Positions 44,349 through 53,583 of a DNA stretch of 64,000 nucleotides are shown piece after piece; the stretch's first letter is position 1; each line of letters opens with the position of its first letter. A model generated the notes under the pieces. The model saw only the letters and a list, made by a program, of their open reading frames with translations, was not told the DNA's origin and did no database searches. The DNA comes from Laburnicola sp. R22_1. Its lineage: Eukaryota; Ascomycota; Dothideomycetes; Pleosporales; Didymosphaeriaceae. The stretch spans positions 558,001 to 622,000 of the forward strand of contig JACONQ010000007.1 of NCBI GenBank assembly GCA_014281115.1. Reading direction: 5' to 3'. The position numbers were made by a program, and so were the translations under genes.

Positions 44349-46138
44349 AGCTAGCGTACAAGGATCCTGATCACCCGGTGTTTCTGATCACTCTACCAAA
44401 ACGCGACACCTGCACAAAACGCGCGATATCTCAGCAACGCTGCTTATAATTGCCATTGACTACACATAGATTCAAGCGCTGCAGCTGCTGTAGCTATAGC
44501 AGCTGTTTCTGAGGTGCTTGATATAGTAGATCTACGTGGTTGGACTGCTGAAGCCTCAGCTGCGCGCATAGCCTCCCTAATACTCTCTACCTCTGCAAAG
44601 CGTTGATTTGGGTCTACTCGAACGCGCTTACGCTGACGCTGAGAGGTAGATATCTCTAGCTGCTGCTCAAGGCGTCTTTTCTCTGCTTCTAGGCCTGCAG
44701 CTCTAGTATTTGCAGCTGCTAGAGCCTTACCTGCTTTCTGTAGGAGCAGCCGGGTCGTACGACCTAGATTCTCAACGCTCTGGACGCTGCGCTGCGCTAT
44801 ATAGAGATCGTGAGGGCCCTGGGGAGTCGAGAGGAAGCTCTGGAGCTGCTGCTGAGGCTGCTGCTGACGTGTAGGCGTAGTAGGCCTCTGAGAGACCTGC
44901 GACGAGCTGAGCACGTGATTGATGTTGAATGGGCAGATACCAGATGCCTGCCAGCCAGCTCGAATCACACGCTCTGTGAAGCCTTCCTCCCTAGCTTGAT
45001 GATAGCAGGTGATAAAGCGCTCCTTCTTGACAGGCGCAGCGTCGTCGAGTGATGCGAGCTCCTGGATCTGACGTCTGTAACTAGACTTGATTACAGAGAA
45101 AGGAGCAAGATCTAGAGGCTGTAGGACGTGTGAGGAGTGCGCAGGTAGGTATAAGAGCTCGATTCGATGCTGCTTGCAGAGCCAAAGGAAGTCTATATTA
45201 ATATGGCTGCCGTGACCGTCGAGGATAAGAAGGCGGTACTGGCCATCACCTATAGCCGTCTCAGGTATGAATATACGCTGTAGCCACTCAACACCTATCG
45301 CTTTCGACGTCCATCCGTTCTTAGAGGTTGTATAGAGCCAGCTAGGCACGGATTTAGCTGGGAACCAGGTAGTCTGTAGGCTCTGGCCTTTGAAGATAAC
45401 TGCGCAGCGTAGTTTCTGCCCTGTCGCCGATACGCACTCAATTATAGAGACCCACTCGCGATTCTCTGGAGACCGAATGTAAGCCTTCTTTTTCTGACTA
45501 CTAGAGAGTACTCTAGTGTTTGTACATACTCCTAGAGCAACGCTAGTCTCATCCATATTGTATGTATTCTCCGCCTGTATGTTGAGCCGCTGTCGAGTCT
45601 GCTTATAGCGCTCTAGGAACGCGCGCAACTGCTCTGGAGTCGCTGCATCAGCTCTTTGAGCCTCTAGCTTTCTGCCGACTACAGAGGCGATACGTGGCTG
45701 GCGCTTGATAAAGTGGTATAGCCAGTGCTTGCCAACAGGACGATCGTCGCCGTTCATACGTAGGATTCGATTGGCCATTTCTCGCGCGCGAGCGTGTGAG
45801 GGAGGGCAGGCGCGCGCGTCTTCTTTAAGGATCCATTCTACTAGAAAGTCCTCCTGTCGAGGAGTTAATCGCTGCTGGTGCTGGTGACTGAGCGAGCTCG
45901 TTGTTACGCCACGGAGTCGCATCGATAGCGTAGACTGGGAGATGCCGTACGCCTTTGCAGCTGCACGCTGACTTGTATAAAGACCTGCAGCGAAATCGCG
46001 AATAGCGGATTGTATAGCATGCTCGCGGGCGTCCATATTGATGAGCGTTGTAGAGAGATATCGCGTGTTTTGTTCAGGTGTCGCGTTTTGATGGGGTGAT
46101 CAGAAACACCGGGTGATCAGGATCCTTGTACGCTAGCT
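44349..46138 (-). mobile_element. pogo-like DNA transposon (element 2), intact
   Basis: The element is 1,790 bp. The outer 43 bases of the inverted repeats are identical (start AGCTAGCGTACAAGG), and similarity continues imperfectly to about 84 bases. TA flanks both ends (44347-44348, 46139-46140). It carries one uninterrupted transposase gene. The near-perfect repeats and open frame point to a recent insertion. Confidence 0.92.
44444..46036 (-). CDS. pogo/Fot1-like transposase (element 2)
   Basis: 530 residues from ATG 46036, without interruption. Order: a Pipsqueak-type helix-turn-helix (YTSQRAAAKAYGISQSTLSM), a CENP-B/Tc5-type region (AREMANRILR, VGKHWLYHFIKRQP), then a DDE_1 core with TYNMDETSVALG, RLLILDGHGSH and SSHVLQPLDLAPF, giving three acidic catalytic positions. 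The C-terminus is Gln-rich, then a coiled coil (ANTRAAGLEAEKRRLEQQLE) and a basic KRVRVDPNQRF stretch. It differs from elements 1, 3 and 4 in the terminal repeats, the DNA-binding region and the tail, so it is a separate lineage. It is expected to be a nuclear cut-and-paste transposase. Confidence 0.92.
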   Translation of the reverse strand: MDAREHAIQSAIRDFAAGLYTSQRAAAKAYGISQSTLSMRLRGVTTSSLSHQHQQRLTPRQEDFLVEWILKEDARACPPSHARAREMANRILRMNGDDRPVGKHWLYHFIKRQPRIASVVGRKLEAQRADAATPEQLRAFLERYKQTRQRLNIQAENTYNMDETSVALGVCTNTRVLSSSQKKKAYIRSPENREWVSIIECVSATGQKLRCAVIFKGQSLQTTWFPAKSVPSWLYTTSKNGWTSKAIGVEWLQRIFIPETAIGDGQYRLLILDGHGSHINIDFLWLCKQHRIELLYLPAHSSHVLQPLDLAPFSVIKSSYRRQIQELASLDDAAPVKKERFITCYHQAREEGFTERVIRAGWQASGICPFNINHVLSSSQVSQRPTTPTRQQQPQQQLQSFLSTPQGPHDLYIAQRSVQSVENLGRTTRLLLQKAGKALAAANTRAAGLEAEKRRLEQQLEISTSQRQRKRVRVDPNQRFAEVESIREAMRAAEASAVQPRRSTISSTSETAAIATAAAALESMCSQWQL

Positions 46139-47084
46139 TATTTCGGCTCGGGGACGCTCACGTGTCGGGACGGGACGGCAGCCCTGCATCTAGGGAGCTG
46201 GAGCTCGGCAGTCAGGGAGACAGACATACAGACATGGATACACAATCTCAAGGCAGGCACAAAAACAAAACAAAACAAACAAACAAACAACCAACCAACA
46301 ACGCACGTCGCAAACCATCATCAATCAAGCCAGACCCACGAATGCCATCCACTCAAGTCAAGCATATCCATATCCATTCAAACCAAAACCAAAAAAACCA
46401 CCAAGCTGAATTATTTTCATAGAAGCCAAGTAAAAAAAGAAAAAAAAGAAACAAAAAAAGCCACATCAACACAATCTAAGATAAACATAATTTCAAAAAA
46501 GAAAAAAAAAGAGTAGATTGGTGAAAAATAAAACCCCCTCCCGCGCACCCCCAAAGTTGAATCTTTAATTCCCCCCAGATTCGTCATCAGCGTACCCCAC
46601 GCCCCTACAACATACCTGCACGACCCGTTGACCAGGCATTCCCATGTAACGTGACTGCTCAAGTAAGAAAAAACAAGGTAACCAGATGCCATAATAAAAG
46701 AGAGAGTCTAGATAGCGCAGTGCCCCATACAGGAGATCAGCCCAGCAGCAGCAGCAGCAGCAGCGTGGAAATGTGCATCTCGCCACCATAAGCCCAGGGG
46801 ATGCGTCCAGTAGCAGAAAACATCCATGACAAAAAAGACACCGAACCCATATAACGCGAACCCAAAAAAAGAGTAGAAGGTAAAAGGCGGTAGAAAAGCC
46901 AGACCACGGGGGTTAGTTAAAGCAGTACGTGCTAAAGGTATCAAATGAGTTTTCCTCTTTTGGGGGGGGGGGTTGGGGTTGTTCTCCCAATGACGTCCGT
47001 CAGCAGCCATGTCTGAGGCAGCGGCGCCGCAAAAGGCGAAGGTATCTTTTCTTCCTAGTTCCACGCTCGGCACCTATGTCGCCC
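46139..47084. other. Gene-free, A-rich simple sequence
   Basis: It holds AAAC/AACA repeats near 46260-46310, A-rich tracts at 46390-46530 and a G run near 46963. These produce Phe/Leu-rich minus-strand frames that are not genes. It includes the 3' flank of the Ras gene. Confidence 0.5.
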
Positions 47085-47898
47085 CTACATGACCACGCAC
47101 CCGCAGCAGCCCTTTTTCTCCTGGTCCCCATCGTCCCCGCCGTTCTTGTTCATGCCGTTTTGTTGGCCGCCTGCGGATGCGCCCGTATACGATGACATCT
47201 CCTTGTTGTATCTGCGGATTTCCCGAACAATGTCGTAGAAGGCGTTGTCCACGTTGATACGCGACTTGGCCGACGTCTCGATGAACTTGCAGCCAAACTG
47301 TCGGGCGAGATTCTGGCCCTCTGGAGGGGGTTAGTAGGGAAGGGGGCGGAGGAGACGGAAGGGGATGGGATGACGGAGCGTTGACCTACCCTGTGTTGAC
47401 ACCTGCCTCTCGCCGTCGAGATCGCACTTGTTGCCGACCACGATCATGGGGAAGTAGTCCTTATCCTTGACCCGTAGGATCTGCTGCTGGAACGTCATAA
47501 TCTCCTCGTACGACTGGCGGTCGGTTATCGAGTAGACGAGCAGGAAGCCCTCGCCGGTCCGCATGTACTGCTCGCGCATGGCCGAGTACTCCTCCTGGCC
47601 GGCTGTGTCGAGCACGTCGAGCAGGGCGACCTCGTCGTCAATCACGCACTGCTTGCGGTACGAGTCTGTGTGCGTTAGCCACTGCGGGCGCGCGGGCGGG
47701 GGCAGGGCGGCGACTCACCCTCAATCGTCGGATCATACTCGTCCACAAAGTGGCTCTGGATGAGCTGGATGGTCAAGCACGACTTTCCCACGCCGCCGCC
47801 GCCGACTACCACCAGCTTGTACTCTCGGAGAAACTGGGCGCGGTTAGCGATAAGGGAGACAGAGGGACGGGGCAGGGCGGGCGCACCTTTGATGCCAT
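47085..47898 (-). CDS. ras1: Ras family small GTPase
   Basis: Exons 47887-47898 (12 bases, MASK), 47719-47833, 47390-47665 and 47085-47320 give 212 residues. All G boxes are present: GGGGVGKS at residues 15-22, effector YDPTIED (made across intron 2), [24 protein letters not shown] and ETSAK. The tail is [10 protein letters not shown], a CAAX box (CVVM) with upstream cysteines for palmitoylation, so it should be farnesylated and held at the plasma membrane. It matches the Ras1/RasA class that controls polarity, growth and cAMP or MAP-kinase signalling in fungi. The glycines equal to human G12 and G13 and the glutamine equal to Q61 are wild type. Confidence 0.95.
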
Positions 47899-48977
47899 TG
47901 TGAATGCGGGATGCTGTGCCGGAGGGTCAGGATGGGCTGCCGGGGAGCAGGAAGTCCTGAGGGAGACGGGAACGGAGGGCGCTGGGGCGATCCAAGGGAG
48001 GCGAGTAGCGTGGCGATGTCGCGCGGTGGTGCAGTGCAGCAGGAGAAGCAGCAGGAATTGGCGATGGCGACGGGGGAGGCTGGCGTTATCAGTGTAGGCG
48101 GATTGCCACGGTCGGTCATCAACGAGCCTGGCGAGTGGAGAGAACGGGGAGCAGGTTCACGTCCGGCAGCAAAAACGACTCTCTGCTAGCCTCGTCTGGG
48201 GGCGCCAGGGCCCTGCACCAGCGTGAGGCTGGGCGACCGCCATGATTCGTAGCCACGGCTGGTTTCTACGCGCGGCGCAGGCCGTGGCTCTGGCGCCCAC
48301 GGAACAGCGAGCCCGCGAACATGCCCACGACAGCCGACGGCTGCATTCATCAATCGTGATGCCCATGCCCACCACTGGCCTGTGCCCTGAGGAGGCTTTG
48401 GAGCCTGCGTCCAGCGTCTCCACGGTACAGAGTCTACAGACATGGCCGGCGGCGGTTAAAGCGGCGCGCAGTGCTCGCTCCCCATGGCGCCATGGCCAGC
48501 AGCAGCCATCCCGGCCTGTCCCCAAGAGCACTTATCACGTATCGATTCCCTTCTCGCTGCATCCCACATTCACATGACTGGCTGCTTCATGCGGGTGCGA
48601 AGACGCAGCCGTGGCACCTGCACCCTGGGCGGTGCCGGTGCATACCTGCAGTCCAGTACATAACCGCTCAGATCCATCACCCACACCACGCGACCGACCG
48701 ACCCAAGCGAGCCTTTGCTCTGCGCCAGCCTCCAGCCCTCCGCCAACAGGCAAACTCATCACCCTGCCCGGTGGTACAGACACTTGTCGTGCCTGGCATT
48801 GGCTCCGCGCGCCCTGCTGCTGTGCCTCCGCCCAGCCCAGCAGCCTTCCACGCGCCTTCGAGAAGCCTAGTAGCAGCGCCGCCAGAACGAGTCATTCCCA
48901 ACAACCACCAAGCTACACTCCAGAGTTCCTCTTCACAAGGTTATATGTACACGGAAGCCAAGACATGCCATTCAGCC
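47899..48977. other. Intergenic 1.1 kb, no gene
   Basis: This lies between the Ras start and the 3' end of the MoCF-domain gene. Frames on both strands at 48.2-49.2 kb are Pro/Ser/Arg-rich shadows of GC-rich DNA. It probably contains the long Ras 5' leader. Confidence 0.5.
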
Positions 48978-50137
48978 CTACGCCACATCGATTGCTTTCG
49001 GGTCCGCCTGCTCTGTGTCATCTTCCCCCTCCACCGCAACACGATGCCCCTGAACCGCCTGCTCTACCTCCGGCACCAGCGACTCCATAAACTCGACATC
49101 GCGGCCCACAAGCGTCACCGTGTTGTTCTCCTTTCCCCATCGGGGGTAGCTGCCCACCTTGACCCCCTTTGGCTCTGCCCGCGCCGCCAGCTGCGTCAGA
49201 AACTCAGCAACAGCACTCTCGGGCAGCGGGGTGGAGATGAGAATCCGCCGCACGCCTTTGCCCTCAGGGTCTGTTAACCGCGGGAGCAGGCGAGGCTTGA
49301 GACCATCTAGCATGCTTTCGAACAGTCTCGGCACACCAGGCAATATGTGGACATTGCCGTTCACGCAGCTCACGGGAACCCACAGGTCGTCCTTGACAAA
49401 GATGACTTGCTCGTCATCCGGTACGGACTCGTCTATCGGTAGAATGATCATGCGCTTCTTCGCAGTGAGCGAGGCCGAGGGCGTGTTCCAGTCGAAGTTG
49501 GGCTGTGAGCGGTGCGGCTTCGACAGACGCTTCATGCGCTCGAAGGCCGCGTCGTGCTGCTTTAGCGGCAGATTGAACGCCTTTGCTATTGACTGGTATG
49601 TGATGTCGTCGTGCCTGACATCTAAATCAGTTTGTGATGAGACTGCAGGAAGACGGTGCTCACGTAGGGCCAATGCCACCGGACGTCACGACCAAGTCGT
49701 AGTTTGATGACATGCGCCGGACTGCCTCTGCAATGTCGCCCTCATCGTCGGCGATGACCTCGATCCGTCTCAGATTGATTCCCAGGGAGAAGCAAAACTT
49801 GGCAAAATACGCCTGCAAGTAATCATCAGTAGGTGCATGCCGCGTCTGAAAATAACCCCTACCGAGTTCGTATCTACCGTCTTCGACGCGTTAGCATGTA
49901 TGACAATAATGCAGCGTGTACGGGGGTGTGTGTGCCTACCTTGCCTCCCAACACCTCGTCACCGATAATGAGACACGCGGCCGTGTGTATCAGCCCCTTG
50001 TGCTGTGCTGGTGTCGTGCCGGCCATGGTGGATGACGTAGATGGCGGCTGGGAATGTGAAGACGTCGCCGCGCGGTGGGCGTAATTGGGCAGCGGGCGCG
50101 AGAGGTGTCGGGCGGCCTGGCTCAGTCTGGTGAACAT
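48978..50137 (-). CDS. MoCF_biosynth (MoaB/CinA-type) domain protein
   Basis: Exons 49940-50137, 49863-49880 (18-base microexon, TVDTNS), 49664-49812 and 48978-49614 give 333 residues. The domain is recognisable only after splicing: ACLIIGDEVLGGK, then TVDTNSAYFAKFCFSLGINL, RRIEVIADDEGDIAEAVRRM and DLVVTSGGIGPTHDDITYQ. This is the molybdopterin-binding fold of MoaB, CinA and the N-terminal half of FAD synthases. The first 37 residues are Arg/Ser/His-rich with no acidic residues, like a mitochondrial presequence; an internal ATG at residue 38 could give a cytosolic form. There is no PAPS-reductase-like FAD synthase half. I infer a nucleotide-related housekeeping role, exact substrate unknown. 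Confidence 0.87.
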
Positions 50138-50445
50138 GTAAAGTTCGAGGGCCCGTGGTGGTGGTGGGCGCTGAGTAGCTAGGTGCAGGGAAGAGAAGAC
50201 GGAAGGCGCGTCGCACGCCGTTCACGCGGAAGGTGCCCCGCATTCCGGCGACACTGGCCTGCCGGCGGCGCTATGACGCTCAGCGGCCTCAGCCCTAAAC
50301 ATCGCACCACCACGCCTCGCGAAACGTTCACACAAACTCTACGCCGGCGCCCCCTCCCCGATCGTATGCGATCGCCATGGTCCGTTTCGAATCTTCTACT
50401 GATGTTCCAACCAACGTTCCACGCCGCTGACCAAGCCCCGCATGC
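50138..50445. promoter_or_regulatory. Divergent region, MoCF gene / GMF gene
   Basis: This 308-base region separates starts on opposite strands. An ATG at 50377 followed by GTCCGT, with CTGAC and CAG at 50428-50450, could form a first exon of just ATG for the GMF gene. Confidence 0.4.
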
Positions 50446-51074
50446 ATGCAGTCGTCCGAATCCAGGCTCTACACCTTCTCCGACGAGACCAAGCAGCGGC
50501 TGCGCAAGTTCCGCCTGAGCACCTCGCGCGCCAAAGACCCGCAGGCCATCCTCTGTACGCTATCATCATCCATCTATGTAGCCTGCTCCTCTCCCGCGCT
50601 GTCGCTGTTGCTGCCGTGCCCACCGACTCCGAGCCGCGGGGGCCGTGCTGTGGTGCAAACGAGATAACGAGGCTGACGCCTGTGCGCGCCAGACGAGATT
50701 GACAAGAAGACGTTGGAGATACGCCCCGTCGACGGCGAAGTCTACTCGGACGTCCAGAGTCTCGCCGACGAGCTGCCAGACCATGCCCCGCGTTTCGTAC
50801 TCCTCAGCTACCCGCTGACGCTCGTATGCCTGCCGTCTCGTGCTTTCCCCGCTAGACCATCCATACTGATGAGACGCATCAGGACTCGGGGAGGCTCTCG
50901 GTGCCCTACGTCCTGCTGTACTACCTGCCAGTGACGTGCAACAACGAGGTAAAGATGCTGTACGCGGGCGCTAAAGAGCTGATGCGCAACACGGCCGAGG
51001 TCAACAAGATCATTGAGATTGACAGCGCCGACGACCTGGAAGCCATTGAGGAGAAACTGAAGGGCGATTCGTAG
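50446..51074 (+). CDS. AIM7: Glia maturation factor/Aim7 homologue (ADF-homology protein)
   Basis: Exons 50446-50554, 50693-50823 and 50883-51074 give 143 residues, the GMF length. It has SESRLYTFSDETKQRLRKFR, then TSRAKDPQAILYEIDKKTLEI (across intron 1), LADELPDHAPRFVLLSYPLTL, SGRLSVPYVLLYYLPV and MLYAGAKELMRNTAEVNKI. These are GMF hallmarks and separate it from cofilin. GMF debranches Arp2/3 actin networks at cortical patches. The start is uncertain: ATG 50446 gives MQSSESR; joining an ATG at 50377 through an intron ending at 50449 gives MSSESR, which looks more like the family but needs a weak GTCCGT donor. Confidence 0.92.
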
Positions 51075-51453
51075 GGCGCTAGGTAGACGGTCAACACAAC
51101 ACAGCAGCGTGGACTAGTGCAGACAACGTTGGCAAACATCTTGATAAGAGAGAAAGGGGTCGCCGGCTTTTGTACCGATCCGATGAAGAACAGCAAACTA
51201 TGGTGGGGCCATGCCCGCATGCGGAAAGTAGCCCCGTCTAGCGGCGGGACGAGCTCCAACGTAGTTTTGCTCACCGCCCGCGGAAACTCAGATACCTATT
51301 TCAACATCTGAACTGTGTCTACATCTACCTACCTGCTCTTTTGTATCAGTCATGCTAGCTGTCATATCTGCATTTCATATCGCTGGAGTCCATCTATCTA
51401 TCTACCCCACGCTGGGGTAAAGTTTCGTTTTGAGTGCCTAGGTAGGCTTGTAC
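51075..51453. other. 3' flank of the GMF gene, no gene
   Basis: This is short noncoding sequence ending at the TA target of element 3. It has CTAC-type simple sequence near 51315 and ATCT repeats near 51390. Confidence 0.5.
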
Positions 51454-53581
51454 CGTGTCCGTGCGCGTAACGGGCCACGTCGCGTAACGGGCCACGAACA
51501 ACATGCTCACCACCACAAAGATGAGGTTATTGTAACAGCTATAATAGCTCTTTTAACGAGATTTTTTGGTGGAGAGACCCGTAACATGCTCGCGATTGAT
51601 TTGTATTATCTATATTTGCGTGGAACGTTGATGGTGCGGCCACGAGAGTTGATTTTGGGTGGAGCAGCTGGTGCAGCTTCTGGCGACTCCCTGACAGCTG
51701 CAGTACCGCGCGCGCGTCTCTTGGGCTCACGCTTTGCTGAGGGCGCTCTTGAGGCTTTGCGCTTACCCGTTTGGGCAGTTTTAGATGCTCTCTTAGTGTT
51801 TTGGGCCTCGATTCTGGCCGCGCGAGCAGCTGCCTGTTCGGCCTTCAGCTGATCTCTCACCACTTTGGCTCTCTCTCTCGCCACGCGTCTCTCCTCAGCC
51901 TCTTGCTCTCGGAGGAGCTTAGCAGCAGCTTGAAGCTCCTTCCTGTTCGCCTTTGCAAGCTGCTCCTTATGCTCTTAGTGTTGTACTACTGCCTCACGTG
52001 CACGTGCCTCTCTCAGCTTGCGCGGTGACCAGAAGACAGCACCACCATGGTACTCCTCGCGCTGCTGCAAGTCGAGAGGTTTGCCGCGCTTTTTGTGCCT
52101 CCTCTTAACAGTAAGAGCCTCTCTCAGGCCGTTATTCTCATGGTGTAGCAGCTCGTTTTAAGCTGCGAGTGAGTGGAGCGTTTGAGAGAGCGTCTTGGAG
52201 TCCTCCGCGGCAGTATCCCTCACTGCAGAGCGTACGAGACGCTCCATGTGACGCCAGTCGCTCTCTTTGGGTGCTGGGGGACATGCTTCACCTCCTCTAT
52301 GCTCGCTGGAGCTCTCTCTCTCGAAGCGTTTGAGTATAGCCTCTAGCTCCATGGGCCATATGCCAGTGGCTTCAAAGGAATTAAGGATCGTCTCTGTCGT
52401 GAAGGCAGACTGCCAGACACCCCAGAACAATGGGAAGAAGTCTCCCTTCGTGACTAGGATGAGCCCTTGGCTCCTTTGGAGGTGGCTAGAGAGCTCCTTG
52501 GAGTAGCTACTTGAGAGAGGCTTGAAGCAAACAACATCGAGTGGCTGAAGCGTGTGAGTAGAGTGAGGGGGAAACACGGCCAGGAGTATACGATGGGAGT
52601 CGCAGTAGTCGATAAAGTCCTTTGTGAGGTGACTGCCATGGCCGTCAAGTATGAGGAGACGCCAGTCCCTCCCGCGACGCGCTTTCTGCTTCGTACAGCG
52701 ATCGAATACCTGCTCTAGCCACGCCAATCCGATGTCGTTGTTCGTCCATCCTGACGGAGATGAAGCCACAAAGACGTCGTGTTGCCCGGCTTCAATGGCG
52801 GCCACCCATGAGGCCTGCAGTGAGCTGTTCGCCGACTGGTAGATGAGGCCGGGCGAGAGAGCACTCCCATCTGCGCAGACGGCTGCCAGGAGGGTGATCC
52901 ACTCACGAGAGCCATCTTGGAGAGCTGCAGTGACCTCCCTACGCTCCCACATCCGACGGCTGAACACTCGTTTGGAGCGGCTGAGTACACCGATCATGAA
53001 GCCCTTCTCATCCATATTGTATATATGGCGAGGCTCCAAGCCGTACTGAGTGAGCTTGGAGTGTAGCAGCTTGAAGTACGCCTCGTACTTGTCCTTAGAG
53101 TCGGCTCTGTGGCGTGTGGCGTCCATCCCGAGGGTGTATTTAGAGGTGAGATGCTCATGGTTTCGGCTCAAGAAGCGCGTAACCCAGGCATCAGAGGCGC
53201 TCTCGGAGGAGATCTCAGAGGCGAAATTTCGTATCATCTCTCTTGTAGGTGGTAGCCCTCGCTTTGTTAAGCCTCCAATATACTCTACAAGCTCGTACTC
53301 TTGTTGTGGGCTGAGGAGTAGTTGATCGCGATGTTTGGCTTCCCGTGGGCGCTGACGACCTTGGTGTCTTTGAGTCAACGTAGTCTTTGGTACACCGAAC
53401 TGACGAGCAATTGCGCGGTACGAAAAGTGTTATCCTGGTTCTAGCGAATCAATTGCTGCAATCGCGTCATCAATCGGAGCCATAGTGGTGGAGTTACGAC
53501 GCGTTAAAGTTGGTGGCTTGTCTGGTGTTTTGGTGTTCGTGACCCGTTACGCGACGTGGCCCGTTACGCGCACAGACACGG
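51454..53581 (-). mobile_element. pogo-like DNA transposon (element 3), decayed
   Basis: The element is 2,128 bp. Its 48-base inverted repeats have two mismatches, both C/T (start CCGTGTC, internal GCGCGTAACGGGCCACG). TA lies at 51452-51453 on the left. On the right, TA 53582-53583 is shared with element 4. The subterminal motif GAGATTTTTTGGTGGAG at about 51560 recurs in elements 1 and 4. Confidence 0.9.
51606..53483 (-). pseudogene. pogo-like transposase with three in-frame stops (element 3)
   Basis: The frame runs from ATG 53483 (MAPIDDAIAAIDSLEPG) to a natural end at 51606 (INVPRKYR). It is interrupted near codon 18, after SLAA at 52158-52160, and again after AVVQH near 51977-51979. Every interruption is TAA where CAA would keep the protein aligned, so each is explained by one C-to-T change in a CpA. 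The DDE core between the first two stops stays open for 406 residues, with IYNMDEKGFMIG, RLLILDGHGSH and THTLQPLD all intact. Tail features FWSP and a Lys/Glu/Arg coiled coil match elements 1 and 4. The copy cannot make a full-length protein but is only lightly damaged. Confidence 0.88.
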
Positions 53582-53583
53582 TA

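Noticed and set aside
46417..46789. Phe/Cys-rich minus-strand frames suggesting a membrane peptide
   Set aside because: Produced by A-rich simple sequence read in reverse.
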